Notes: a model not told the origin generated them from the letters alone. DNA of 64,000 nucleotides from Blastomonas natatoria (GCF_003201955.1 NZ_QJJM01000001.1:434001-498000); one strand, 5' to 3'. Numbered from the stretch's first letter, positions 17,770-26,845 are shown. Numbers and translations are program-made.

Positions 17770-18831
17770 TCAGAACCAGAAGCGTATGCCGATGACGAAG
17801 TTGGTGACGCTGGGATCTTCTCCGGCTGCTCGCGCAAGATCGGCGCTTCGACCCGTTTTCCAGGTCTGTTCGACACCGATATAGGGCGCGATCTCGCGGA
17901 TGATCTCGTAGCGCAGCCGTATGCCGACTTCGAAGCTCTCGATCCCTGCGCCGATTCCAAGCTCGGGCACGTCCTGCGCTGACAGGTTGAGTTCGGCGCG
18001 CGGCTGGATGAGGATCGACTGGATGATGCGCTGATCGAGCTCGGCTTCCACTCGTGCGGTCAAGTCGCCCCGGTGCGACAGAAACAGCGCGGTATCCAGC
18101 TCGAACATATAGGGCGCGAGCCCCTGGATGCCGATGACCGCATAGCTGGTATCGGGCCCGGCGAGATCCTGACGGAATCCGGCCTGAAGATCGAAGAACG
18201 GCGCGATCGCGCGCGAATAGAGTGCCTGGATTTCGAGCTCCTCGATCGGCGCGCCAAAGCTGCCTTCGCCCTCGCTCTTGAACCAGAACTTGTAAGTGGT
18301 GTCGCCGTAGAAGCCCTGCAGATCCCAGAGATAGCCGTTGCGGCCGTCGCGTGCCTGAAATTCGGTGCGGTCGGCCTGAAACCAGAACAGGTTGAAATCG
18401 CCATGGGTTTTCTGCAGGTCCTCGCGCGAAGCACGCATCGCCTCGGCGCCCCAGATGGCGTCTGCTGCACGAGGCGGGCCGCTTCCGGCTTCGGGCGGCG
18501 GCGGGGTTTCCATGTCGGGTCCGGGTGAAGCTGCCGAAGGCTCCGGCGCCCCGTGGCCCATGGCTGAATGATCCATGGTGCTGTGGTCCATCTCACCCTG
18601 ATCCGATGCCCCGTGATCCATCGACCCGTGATCCATCTCGCCATGGCCCATCTCACCATGGTCTATGCCTTGATCTTGGTCAGCGGGTTCGGGTTTCTCC
18701 TCGGCTGGCGCGGCCTGGTGCCCGGCATGCGGGGTTTCGGCCTGATGGTCGTCATGCGCCTGATGCTGCTGGGCCAGTGCCGGGCTGGCGAGCGGGATCA
18801 GCGCGGCGGAGACCAGCAGCCCCAGCCTCAT
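17770..18831 (-). CDS. copB: copper resistance outer-membrane protein CopB
   Basis: A 353-residue protein with signal peptide (MRLGLLVSAALIPLASPALA), a Met/His-rich region of repeated MDHG, MGHG and HGEM units (about residues 55-110) that can bind Cu, and a C-terminal beta-barrel domain typical of CopB/PcoB (WFQADRTEFQARDG, FRQDLAGPDTSYAVIGIQGL) ending in GIRFWF. Family role: outer-membrane component of copper tolerance, acting with the multicopper oxidase CopA. Its start overlaps the copA stop by 4 bp (ATGA), so the gene order is copA-copB. It converges with the chemoreceptor gene. Confidence 0.92.
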   Translation of the reverse strand: MRLGLLVSAALIPLASPALAQQHQAHDDHQAETPHAGHQAAPAEEKPEPADQDQGIDHGEMGHGEMDHGSMDHGASDQGEMDHSTMDHSAMGHGAPEPSAASPGPDMETPPPPEAGSGPPRAADAIWGAEAMRASREDLQKTHGDFNLFWFQADRTEFQARDGRNGYLWDLQGFYGDTTYKFWFKSEGEGSFGAPIEELEIQALYSRAIAPFFDLQAGFRQDLAGPDTSYAVIGIQGLAPYMFELDTALFLSHRGDLTARVEAELDQRIIQSILIQPRAELNLSAQDVPELGIGAGIESFEVGIRLRYEIIREIAPYIGVEQTWKTGRSADLARAAGEDPSVTNFVIGIRFWF

Positions 18832-20609
18832 GCCCCGCGCCCCGGCCCGGCGACGGTTACGGTCTGCATCATCCCGCCGTGCATGTGATAGAGCAGGTGG
18901 CAGTGAAACGCCCAGTCGCCAGGCTCGTTGGCGGTGAGATCGAACTGCGCGCTGGCGCCGGGCTGGACGATCATCGTGTTCTTGCGCGGCTGCAACTCGG
19001 CCGACTGGCCGTTGACCATCTCGAAGAAAAGCCCGTGCAGATGAATGGGGTGCGCCATCATCGTGTTGTTGACCAGCTTCACCCGCACGCGCTCGTTCCA
19101 GGCAAAGCGGATCGGAACATCGCTCACCGCAGAATACATGCGCCCGTCGAACGACCACATATAGCGCTCCATGTTGCCGGTGAGGTGGAGCTCGAGCAGT
19201 CGCGTCGGCTCGCGCGCATCGGAATTGGGTTCGGCCGCCGCGAGCATGCGATAGGTGAGCACGCGGTGCGGCACATCGCGCAGGCCCAGGCCCGGATCGC
19301 CCATCTTGTCGACCGGCGCCATCGAGACCATGTCGATGCCGGGGCCGACCTTGACGTCAGGCGGCAGCAGGCTGGTGTCGCGCATCTTCATGCCCTGCAT
19401 GCTCATGCTGCCCGAGCCATGGTCCATGGAGCCATGGTCCATTCCGGCGTGCCCCATCGCGTCATGGTCCATGGTTTCGCTGGCATGGTTCATGCCCATG
19501 TCCCCCATGGTGAGCAGCGGCGGATCGCGAAGGGCTGGAACGTCCGCGCGCAGCCCCGGCGCGCTCGCCAGCGTCGCGAGCGCCATGCCCGATCGGTCCA
19601 TCGATTCGGCCATGATGCTGTAGGCGGGGGCGGACCCTGGCTCGAGAATCACGTCATAGGTTTCCGCCGTGCCGATCTGCAATTCGTCCACCTCGACCGG
19701 GCGCACGCGCTGGCCGTCGGTCGCGATCACGGTCATCGGCAGGCCGGGGATGCGGATGTTGAAAAAGGTCATCGCCGCGCCGTTGATGATGCGCAGGCGG
19801 ATGCGTTCGCCGGGCTTGAACAGATATTCCATGCCCTCGTTGGGACCCCGGCCATTGGCGAGGAAGGTATAGGTCTTGCCGCCGATGTCCGCGATGTCGG
19901 TGGGCATCATCCGCATCTCGCCCCACATCCGGCGTTCCTCGCCGGACATCGGGTAATTGTCGGTCCAGGTGGACTGCTGGCGGTTGAAATAGCCCTCGCC
20001 GGTGCGCAGCCGCTTCATGATGAAGTGCGGGTCGAGCGTGGTGAAATCGCTGACCAGCAGGATATAGTCGCGATCGACCTTGATCGCCTCGCCGCCCCTG
20101 GGTTCGATGATCATCGGCCCGTAATGGCCGGACTGTTCCTGCAGGCCCGAATGGCTGTGATACCAGTAGGTGCCCGACTGGCGCACCGGGAACTCGTAGG
20201 TGAACGTTTCGCCCGGCTTGATCCCCGGAAAGCTGATGCCGGGAACGCCGTCATATTGAAACGGCACCAGCAGCCCGTGCCAGTGCACCGAACTGTCGAC
20301 ATCGAGCGTGTTGGTGACGTTGAGGCGCACCGTGTCGCCTTCGGTCAGCCGGATCAGCGGCCCCGGCACGCTGCCGTTGACCGCGATGCCTGGCCCGCGC
20401 CGTCCCTGAACTATGCGATGCCCGCTGCCGATCGTCAGATTGACCTCCGGACCGCGCACTTCGTCAAAACCGGCGAGAATCCGGGGTCCGCTGCGGCTGT
20501 GTCCGCCGCCGTGCATGCTGTGACCTTGCGCCCAGGCGGGAAAGGCGGCCAGGCCAAGACCGCCGCCGATACCGGTCAGGATGGAGCGTCTGGAGAAATC
20601 TCTGCGCAT
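18828..20609 (-). CDS. copA: multicopper oxidase CopA, Tat-exported
   Basis: A 593-residue multicopper oxidase. The N-terminus has a twin-arginine signal (RRDFSRRSILTGIG). Copper-site motifs are all visible: VHWHGL, YWYHSHSG, HPIHLHGL and the C-terminal WAFHCHLLYHMHGGM. A Met/His-rich insert with MDHGSMDHG lies around residues 385-400 and is typical of CopA/PcoA. The enzyme oxidises Cu(I) to the less permeant Cu(II) in the periplasm. It is transcribed divergently from csoR across a CsoR-type operator, which explains copper induction. Confidence 0.95.
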   Translation of the reverse strand: MRRDFSRRSILTGIGGGLGLAAFPAWAQGHSMHGGGHSRSGPRILAGFDEVRGPEVNLTIGSGHRIVQGRRGPGIAVNGSVPGPLIRLTEGDTVRLNVTNTLDVDSSVHWHGLLVPFQYDGVPGISFPGIKPGETFTYEFPVRQSGTYWYHSHSGLQEQSGHYGPMIIEPRGGEAIKVDRDYILLVSDFTTLDPHFIMKRLRTGEGYFNRQQSTWTDNYPMSGEERRMWGEMRMMPTDIADIGGKTYTFLANGRGPNEGMEYLFKPGERIRLRIINGAAMTFFNIRIPGLPMTVIATDGQRVRPVEVDELQIGTAETYDVILEPGSAPAYSIMAESMDRSGMALATLASAPGLRADVPALRDPPLLTMGDMGMNHASETMDHDAMGHAGMDHGSMDHGSGSMSMQGMKMRDTSLLPPDVKVGPGIDMVSMAPVDKMGDPGLGLRDVPHRVLTYRMLAAAEPNSDAREPTRLLELHLTGNMERYMWSFDGRMYSAVSDVPIRFAWNERVRVKLVNNTMMAHPIHLHGLFFEMVNGQSAELQPRKNTMIVQPGASAQFDLTANEPGDWAFHCHLLYHMHGGMMQTVTVAGPGRGA

Positions 20610-20634
20610 GTTTGTTGCTTGTCCTCTGGCGTGC

Positions 20635-20660
20635 GCATACTATACCCCCCTACGGTATGC
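20635..20660. promoter_or_regulatory. CsoR-type operator in the copA/csoR divergent promoter
   Basis: GCATAC and GTATGC form a perfect 6-bp inverted repeat around a C-run; the inner part ATACCCCCCTACGGTAT reads on the other strand as ACCGTAGGGGGGTA, close to the known CsoR operator type (TACCCTACGGGGGTA in Bacillus). It lies 25 bp before the copA start and 24 bp before the csoR start, so one site can control both. Confidence 0.78.
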
Positions 20661-20683
20661 AACGCCAAACTGGAAGGATCAGC

Positions 20684-20956
20684 ATGGCCAAGGACAGGAC
20701 CGCAATCCTCAATCGCCTGAAACGCATCGAAGGCCAGGTGCGCGGCATTGCGCAGATGGTCGAGCAGGACCGTTATTGCATCGACATCCTCAATCAGGTG
20801 CAGGCAGTGAAGGCCGCGCTGTCCAAGGCGGAGAGCGAGATCCTCAAGGATCACGCCGCGTGCTGCGTGTCGGAAGCGATCGCCTCGGGCGATGCGGCCG
20901 AGCAGCGGATCAAGTTCAACGAACTGATCGAGCTGTTCGAGAAGGTCAAGAAATGA
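20684..20956 (+). CDS. csoR: CsoR/FrmR-family metal-sensing repressor
   Basis: A 90-residue all-helical repressor of the CsoR/RcnR/FrmR family: LNRLKRIEGQVRGIAQMVE is the family hallmark. The Cys in RYCIDIL and the His and Cys in DHAACC match the Cys-His-Cys set that binds Cu(I) in CsoR. ATG 20684 has GGAAGGA 6 bases upstream. It is divergent from copA across a CsoR-like operator and overlaps the next gene by 4 bp, so it probably autoregulates a csoR-glutaredoxin unit as well as copAB. Confidence 0.9.
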   Translation: MAKDRTAILNRLKRIEGQVRGIAQMVEQDRYCIDILNQVQAVKAALSKAESEILKDHAACCVSEAIASGDAAEQRIKFNELIELFEKVKK

Positions 20957-21699
20957 GCGGGAGCAAGACTGCCGTGCTCCATCGCATGGTGATGGACAAG
21001 CATGTCTGTCCCTATGGCCTCAAGAGCAAGTATCTGCTCGAAAGTCAGGGCTACAAAGTCGAGGACCACTGGCTGACGACGCGCGAGGAGACCGATGCGT
21101 TCAAGGCGAAGCATGGGGTCAAGACCACGCCCCAGACCTTTATCGACGGGTCAAGGATCGGCGGCAATGACGATCTGCGCCGGTATTTCGGCAGGAAGGT
21201 GAAGGACGCGGACGCGGTTTCCTATGTGCCGGTGATCGCGCTGTTCGCGATGGCTGCGCTGATGGCAGGGGCGATCACTTGGCTGAGCATGGGCAGCTTG
21301 CTGTCGGTGATGACGATCGAGACCTTCATCGCAATTGCGATGTGCCTGCTTGCGGTGCCCAAGCTGCAGGATGTCGATGCGTTTGCGACCATGTTTCTTG
21401 GTTATGACCTGCTGGCCCGGCGCTGGCTGCCTTATGCCTATATCTATCCGTTTGCCGAGGGGCTGGCGGGCGTGCTGATGCTCGCGCGGGCGCTCGACTG
21501 GGTGTCGATCCCGGTCGCGCTGTTCATCGGATCGGTGGGCGCGGTGTCGGTCTTCTACGCGGTCTATGTCCAGAAACGCGACATCAAGTGCGCGTGTGTC
21601 GGCGGCAGCTCGCGGGTGCCGCTGGGCTTTGTCTCGCTGACCGAGAATGCGATGATGGTCGCCATGGCGCTGTGGATGGCCGTTGGTTCACCAAACTGA
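20953..21699 (+). CDS. glutaredoxin-MauE fusion membrane protein
   Basis: A 248-residue fusion. Residues 1-85 are a glutaredoxin-like domain with active site CPYG (HRMVMDKHVCPYGLKSKYLL) and the cis-Pro motif TTPQTFIDG. The rest is a four- or five-helix membrane domain of the MauE/DoxX type (KLQDVDAFATMFLGYDLLAR) ending with a conserved CACVGG pair of Cys. The likely job is to pass electrons or thiol-disulfide exchange across the membrane. ATG 20953 overlaps the csoR stop by 4 bp. Co-regulation with copper genes suggests protection or maturation of thiols under copper stress. Confidence 0.85.
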   Translation: MSGSKTAVLHRMVMDKHVCPYGLKSKYLLESQGYKVEDHWLTTREETDAFKAKHGVKTTPQTFIDGSRIGGNDDLRRYFGRKVKDADAVSYVPVIALFAMAALMAGAITWLSMGSLLSVMTIETFIAIAMCLLAVPKLQDVDAFATMFLGYDLLARRWLPYAYIYPFAEGLAGVLMLARALDWVSIPVALFIGSVGAVSVFYAVYVQKRDIKCACVGGSSRVPLGFVSLTENAMMVAMALWMAVGSPN

Positions 21700-21918
21700 T
21701 CGACGCAATCGGGTTGATTGCGAAGACTGGGTTGCCGGTCGATGCATTGCGGTCGTCCGTTGTCTGTCCCGATCAAGCTGTCCGGCAAATGAGCGGTCGC
21801 ACGCAGACTTTGGCATTTCTTATGGACAGGCCGCAAATGTGATTAGAGTTGCATCCGGGCGTCGATAATCTGGCCGTCATCAGGGTTCCCGCGAGAGGAA
21901 TCACTTTGGGAGATGGCC
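21700..21918. other. intergenic region, no gene seen
   Basis: About 215 bp between the glutaredoxin-MauE gene and the TonB receptor. I see no convincing gene, hairpin terminator or riboswitch. GGGAG at 21908-21912 is the ribosome binding site of the receptor. Confidence 0.4.
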
Positions 21919-24312
21919 ATGAACATCATGTCTGGCACGCGCCGACGCGCGTTGACCTCTACTGCACTCGGGCTGGCGGCGCTGTGCGGCCTGCCGGATA
22001 CCGCCTCAGCGCAATCGGCATCCGCACAGACACAATCTGCTGAAGAAGCGCAGCCACAGGAAATCATCGTCAGCGCACGTCGCCGCGAGGAGACGTTGCA
22101 GGAAACGCCGGTCGCCGTGACCGTGTTCAGCGGCGAGGCGCTGGAAGACCGGCAGATCACCCAGACCCAGGATCTTGAGCGGTTCACGCCAAGCCTCCAG
22201 TTCAAGCCGGCGGGGCAGCTTTCGGGCAACAGCGCGGCAGCGGTGGTCTTCATCCGCGGTGTCGGTCAGCTCGATCCGACAGCTGCGGTCGATCCGGGTG
22301 TCGGCGTCTATATCGACGATGTCTATGTCGGGCGCTCGGTCGGCGGCACCATCGAACTGGGCGATATCGATAGCGTCCAGGTGTTGCGCGGCCCCCAGGG
22401 CACGCTCTTCGGCCGCAACACGATTGGCGGTGCCATTCTTGTGAAGACCCGCGAGCCCCAATTCGGGGCATTTTCCGGCAAGACCCGCTTGCGTATCGGC
22501 GAAGATAATCTGATCGAGGGCTCGACCGCGCTGAACCTGCCCATCACCAGCAACATGGCGGCACGCGTCTCGGGCGGGTTCCGCAAGCGTGACGGCTATG
22601 TCATTCGCGAATTCGACGGGCTGGGCCTGGGCAACGACAATGTCTATACCCTGAATGCCTCGCTGAAATGGGAGGCTGCGCCGGGGTTCAACCTGCTGCT
22701 GCGTGGCGACTATACCGAGCGCAACGAGAACGGTGCGCCGTTCGTGTTTGCGGGGATCAACGAGCAGGCACCCGTGCCCGCCATCGCCAGCGTGGGCGCT
22801 GGTTGTCCCGGTGCGACGATCCCGTTCGCGCCGCTGACGCCCGGAAACCCGCGCTTTGGTGCGCCCAATGTGCCGCTGATCAACGACCCGCGCTGCGCCA
22901 ATGATTTCTACAATCGCGGGCCGTTCGTCAACGGCGGCACCGCGCCGGTCCAGAGCACCTCGAAAGTCTGGGGTCTCTCTGCGACGGCCAGCCTTGAACT
23001 GTCCGAAGCGCTCACGCTCAAGAGCATCACTGCCTATCGCGATACAGAGGCGAGGGGCATTCGCGATGCCGACAACACGCCCTTCGTGATCCTCACCACC
23101 GATGTCGGATCGGAATCGAAGCAGTTCAGCCAGGAGCTCCAGCTCCAGCTCGATGCGGGCCCTGTGAGCGGGATTCTCGGGGCCTATTATTTCGACGAGG
23201 ACACCAACGAGCGCGCGTCGGTGCCGATTTCCTTTCCACCGACTCCTGCTGTGATCGGCTCGATCCTGGCGGGCGGGCCCGGCAGCCGGGACCTGCAGCT
23301 GTCGGTGCTCGAGACCAGATCCTTTGCCGTGTTCGGCGAGGGGACCTGGGAGGTCGCGACCGGGCTCGAGCTGACCGGTGGCCTGCGCTATACCGAGGAT
23401 CGGAAAACCTATCAGGGCACGGTGCTGAACCTGTTTCCGTCCACCCGGCCCGATCCCAATCCCTTGCCGACCGCTGCCATCCCTCAGGGCGGGCCATTGT
23501 TCATCTTCCCCACGCCCAATCGCGAGACCTTTTCGGCGCTGACCGGATCGGCGAGCATCCGCTATCAGATCGCCGACTGGGTGAGCACCTATGTGTCCTA
23601 TGCACGCAGCTTCAAATCGGGTGGCTTCAATACCCGCTACAACGCCCCCCCGGCAGGCAATGTGCCGATCCCGTTCGACGAGGAGACTGTCGATAGCTAT
23701 GAACTGGGTGCGAAGCTCGACTTCGGAGCTTTCCGCCTGAATCTTGCAGCCTTCCAGGCCGACTATCAGGACATTCAGCTGATCTTTCGTGCGGGGCCAG
23801 TTCCGCTGCTGTTCAATGCCGGCAAGGCACGCATTAGGGGCTTCGAGGCAGAAGCGTCCTATCGCAGCGGCGGGTTCAGCCTCGACGGTTCGATCAGCCT
23901 GCTCGACGATGACATCCAGTCGGTCACGCCGATTCCCGGGGCGACGGCAACCGTCGTGCCGGGCGACGATCTGCCACTCACCCCTTCGTTCCAGGGCAGC
24001 TTCGGCGTGGCATATGATTTTCCGCTGACCGACACCATGAAGCTCACTCCCCGGTTCGATGGCTCCTACACGTCATCGCTGGTGTTCATCACCGGCAGCG
24101 TGCCCGAGATCGAGCAGGATGGCTATTTCGTCGCCAATGCCTCGCTTACCCTTTCGCATGACGATGGCTGGAAGCTGCAGGGAGGGCTGACGAACCTGTT
24201 CGACGAACGCTATCTGATTCAAGGCAACGCCTCGCTGGCCACACTGGGCTATGCCGAACGGATATTCGCCAGACCGCGGCAATGGTTCCTGCAGGCCAGC
24301 TTCCAGTTCTGA
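21919..24312 (+). CDS. TonB-dependent receptor
   Basis: A receptor of about 797 residues with signal peptide (cleavage after TASAQ), TonB box EIIVSARRREE, a plug (TPVAVTVFSGEALEDRQI, VFIRGVGQ, VQVLRGPQGTLFGRNTIGGA) and a 22-strand-type barrel ending in RQWFLQASFQF. This plug sequence is the large sphingomonad receptor group typically used for siderophores or small hydrophobic carbon sources; the substrate is not determined. ATG 21919 is preferred over ATG 21913 because the GGGAG site abuts the latter. It converges with a LysR-family regulator across a strong hairpin. Confidence 0.92.
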   Translation: MNIMSGTRRRALTSTALGLAALCGLPDTASAQSASAQTQSAEEAQPQEIIVSARRREETLQETPVAVTVFSGEALEDRQITQTQDLERFTPSLQFKPAGQLSGNSAAAVVFIRGVGQLDPTAAVDPGVGVYIDDVYVGRSVGGTIELGDIDSVQVLRGPQGTLFGRNTIGGAILVKTREPQFGAFSGKTRLRIGEDNLIEGSTALNLPITSNMAARVSGGFRKRDGYVIREFDGLGLGNDNVYTLNASLKWEAAPGFNLLLRGDYTERNENGAPFVFAGINEQAPVPAIASVGAGCPGATIPFAPLTPGNPRFGAPNVPLINDPRCANDFYNRGPFVNGGTAPVQSTSKVWGLSATASLELSEALTLKSITAYRDTEARGIRDADNTPFVILTTDVGSESKQFSQELQLQLDAGPVSGILGAYYFDEDTNERASVPISFPPTPAVIGSILAGGPGSRDLQLSVLETRSFAVFGEGTWEVATGLELTGGLRYTEDRKTYQGTVLNLFPSTRPDPNPLPTAAIPQGGPLFIFPTPNRETFSALTGSASIRYQIADWVSTYVSYARSFKSGGFNTRYNAPPAGNVPIPFDEETVDSYELGAKLDFGAFRLNLAAFQADYQDIQLIFRAGPVPLLFNAGKARIRGFEAEASYRSGGFSLDGSISLLDDDIQSVTPIPGATATVVPGDDLPLTPSFQGSFGVAYDFPLTDTMKLTPRFDGSYTSSLVFITGSVPEIEQDGYFVANASLTLSHDDGWKLQGGLTNLFDERYLIQGNASLATLGYAERIFARPRQWFLQASFQF

Positions 24313-24317
24313 TCCCA

Positions 24318-24348
24318 GGGCGCGGCGCACCCTGTCTGCGCCGCGCCC
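24318..24348. terminator. hairpin between convergent genes
   Basis: GGGCGCGGCGC and GCGCCGCGCCC form a perfect 11-bp stem with a 9-base loop, 5 bases after the receptor stop and 10 bases after the convergent LysR stop. There is no T-run, so it may be a bidirectional or Rho-assisted terminator. Confidence 0.6.
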
Positions 24349-24357
24349 GCCGGTCGG

Positions 24358-25500
24358 TCAGCGCGAAGCCAGGCGAAGCTGTTCGAGAAACGCCGCCTGC
24401 GCCAGCGTCGGGCGCCAGCCGGTTCGCGTCACGACGCCGATCGTCCGGGTAAGACCAGCGGGTGCATCGACAATCTTGCGCAGCCATTGCGTGGAAAGTT
24501 CGACCGCCACCTGATCGGGCGAGAGCATCGTCAGGAAATCGCTCGTCACCAGCAACTGGCGGATCGCAATCACGGATCCGCACTCGATCGGCACGGTCGG
24601 CAAGGGGAGCCCCGCCTGCTCGAACATCTCGCGCCAGCGGCCATGCAGCGGCGTGCCTTGCGGTGAGACGATCCAGGGATAGGCCGCCAGTTCCGCCAGG
24701 GTCGGCACGCGGTCGGCCAACGGATGATCGCTGCGCCCGATGATGGCTGGCCGATCGAGAAATAGCGCCTGCTGCTCGACATCGCTGCCCGGTATGGGCT
24801 CACGCAGCGCCCCAATGACCAGATCCAGATCGCCGTCGCGCAGCGGCTCGATCAGGTCGGCAAAGGCGCCCTCGGTAATCACGATGCGCACATCGGGAAA
24901 TTGCGCGTGGAACGCCGCGACCGCCGCAGGCAGCACCCGTGCCCTGGAAAGCGGCATCGCGCCGATGGCGATCTTGCCGACTTCGCGACCCTTCAGCGTT
25001 TCGACCTCGGCTAGGCCAGCCAGCAATTCGGCCCGCGCCAGGCGGAATGCGCGGATCATTCGCCGTCCGCTTTCGGTAAAGCCGATACCCTTGCCGCGAC
25101 GCTCCACCAATGTGCGCCGCAGCGCGATCCCGAGATCGGCCAGCGCGCGATGCAGGCTTGGCTGTGAAAGCCCGGTCAGGGCGCTGGCGCGGGCATAGCT
25201 GCCTCCTTCGGCCACGGCCAGCAGCGCGCGCATCTGGGCCATGGTCACGCGAGGGCTGCCGACATGGTCCAGCGCGCAGGCAATGCGGGGAGCAAGCAGA
25301 GCGGCGGCTTCAGTGGGCTGCATGCCTTCGGGCATCCGGCTGAACAGCGCGATGCCCAGCTGTGTTTCGAGCTTGCACAGGCCCTGGGTGATGGCTGGCT
25401 GCGATATGCTGACGGCTTCGGCAGCAGCCGAAACACTGCCAAGGCGCAAGATGGCAAGGACTGCGCGCAAATGACGAAGGTTCAGATTTTCCATCATCAT
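24358..25500 (-). CDS. LysR-family regulator with two N-terminal HTH domains
   Basis: A 380-residue protein, about 80 longer than usual LysR regulators. The extra length is a second winged-HTH: the first is LRHLRAVLAILRLGSVSAAA to LGIALFSR (residues 7-55), the second MAQMRALLAVAEGGSYARAS to FTESGRRM (residues 86-145). Both have LysR HTH features (AxxLxxSQPxxxxxLxxLE-like), though the second has lost the LE. The substrate-binding domain follows from about residue 165 (KIAIGAMPLSRARVLPAAV). Three consecutive ATGs begin the gene. It may regulate the convergent TonB receptor, but regulators usually act on divergent genes, and none is directly upstream. Confidence 0.87.
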   Translation of the reverse strand: MMMENLNLRHLRAVLAILRLGSVSAAAEAVSISQPAITQGLCKLETQLGIALFSRMPEGMQPTEAAALLAPRIACALDHVGSPRVTMAQMRALLAVAEGGSYARASALTGLSQPSLHRALADLGIALRRTLVERRGKGIGFTESGRRMIRAFRLARAELLAGLAEVETLKGREVGKIAIGAMPLSRARVLPAAVAAFHAQFPDVRIVITEGAFADLIEPLRDGDLDLVIGALREPIPGSDVEQQALFLDRPAIIGRSDHPLADRVPTLAELAAYPWIVSPQGTPLHGRWREMFEQAGLPLPTVPIECGSVIAIRQLLVTSDFLTMLSPDQVAVELSTQWLRKIVDAPAGLTRTIGVVTRTGWRPTLAQAAFLEQLRLASR

Positions 25501-25806
25501 GCGGCATTTTTAGCATGGACTTATGGCTCGGCAGAAGAGGGAAATGATATTTCTCATAACAGTGACAAATCCGTCACGGCCCGTTCGCCCGCCCGATCTT
25601 CCCGCAGCTTGCGCCGCATCCGCAGGCGTTGATCCTGCGCGACAAGACAAGGCAAAAATGCCGTTAATTCTGCTTGTTAGCGGAATGCGAGGGATGCTTC
25701 CCTAGCCCAAAAGTCTTCATAGTGAAGGCAATTCGTCGCGATGATCCATCCCCAGTCCTGGTCTCGTCGGACGCTCGCCGGGCGTGCAGCGCCATCGAGG
25801 CCGTCG

Positions 25807-26478
25807 ATGCTGAAACGGCTGGGAAAGGACCGCTCGGGCGTGGCACTGCTCGAGTTCGCCTTTTCGCTGCCCATCTTCCTGGGACTGGGTCTGTATGGTA
25901 CCGAGGTGGCCAATCTGGCCATCACCCAGATGAAACTCAGTCAGATTGCGCTCAACCTGGCCGACAATGCCTCGCGCATCGGAACGCTGAACTCTGCCCT
26001 GGGTGCCAAGGAGATCAACGAGCAGCAGATCAATGACGTTTTCCAGGCAGCGGCCATTCAGGGTGGTGCGCTGGATGTCTTCGAAACCGGCCGGGTGGTG
26101 CTGTCGAGCCTGGAGGTCAACTCCAATGGCGGCCAGACCATCATGTGGCAGCGGTGCAAGGGCAAGCTGGCCGAGGTATCGGATTACGGAGCCGAAGGGA
26201 CGGGCGCATCGGACACCAGCTTTCCCGGCATGGGGCCTGCTGGCGACAGGATAAGTGCCAGCACTGGCACGGCGGTCATGTATGTGGAGCTGACCTTCAC
26301 CTACGATCCGCTGTTCGGCGACCTTTTTGTCGATCCACAACCCTTGCGTCAGGAAGCGGCCTATACGGTTCGAGATGCGCGCGAGATCGGGAGTGCGCCG
26401 ACCAACAATGTCTCGGCAGCCAGGCTTTCGACGTGCGACAAATATGATACGATCTTGCCGCAAACCAGCGGTGTCTAG
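25807..26478 (+). CDS. TadE/TadG-like pseudopilin family protein, orphan
   Basis: A protein of about 223 residues with a short basic leader (MLKRLGKDRSG) followed by a hydrophobic helix VALLEFAFSLPIFLGLGLYG, the TadE-type N-terminus including the conserved Glu. The remainder is a soluble periplasmic domain with paired Cys (WQRCKGK and STCDKY). ATG 25807 gives the usual short TadE leader and has GAGG 6 bases upstream; the frame also offers ATG 25741. Family members are minor pilins of tight-adherence pili, but no tad genes flank it, so this copy acts with genes elsewhere. Confidence 0.75.
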   Translation: MLKRLGKDRSGVALLEFAFSLPIFLGLGLYGTEVANLAITQMKLSQIALNLADNASRIGTLNSALGAKEINEQQINDVFQAAAIQGGALDVFETGRVVLSSLEVNSNGGQTIMWQRCKGKLAEVSDYGAEGTGASDTSFPGMGPAGDRISASTGTAVMYVELTFTYDPLFGDLFVDPQPLRQEAAYTVRDAREIGSAPTNNVSAARLSTCDKYDTILPQTSGV

Positions 26479-26554
26479 CCTGCAGCTGGCAAGCTGAGCG
26501 CGCCTCGTGGCGCGATGCCGGCCCGGCCGGGCAGGCGCATTCAGTGTCCTGTCG

Positions 26555-26845
26555 TTAGGCGCTTTGAGCGGACGCCGTGCCGCCGGCGTCATTCGCCGGG
26601 CGATAGGCGCTGGCGATCCATTCGAGGCGGCTGTTCGCCAGCGACTGCGCCATGTCCTCGGATTCCAGGATCTCGGCGATCGCAACCTGACGCTGTGCCA
26701 GCAGGTCGATATCCTGCAGGAGGGTAAGGTTGCGCGTTGCCGTCTCCACGTCCTGGCACAGGGCAGAGCCGACCTGTTCGGTCAGATGCCCTGTAGAGCG
26801 CAGGAGATCGGCTATGACGCGCAGAGCAGAACGGTCATGCAGCAT
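26555..26845 (-). CDS. small helical protein of unknown function, last gene of the chemotaxis operon
   Basis: A 96-residue, almost entirely helical protein (RSALRVIADLLRSTGHLTEQ, LLQDIDLLAQRQVAIAEILE). No membrane segment or signal peptide. Its ATG at 26845 overlaps the end of the CheB-like gene by 11 bp, so it is translated from the chemotaxis mRNA. I do not recognise a family; it is too short and lacks the catalytic Gln-Asp region of CheZ. It may be a partner or phospho-regulator of the divergent CheB. Confidence 0.6.
   Translation of the reverse strand: MLHDRSALRVIADLLRSTGHLTEQVGSALCQDVETATRNLTLLQDIDLLAQRQVAIAEILESEDMAQSLANSRLEWIASAYRPANDAGGTASAQSA

Noticed and set aside
18525-20720. A 731-codon plus-strand frame opposite copA and copB
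   Set aside because: Arg/His-rich product with no family features; copA has all copper motifs on the minus strand.
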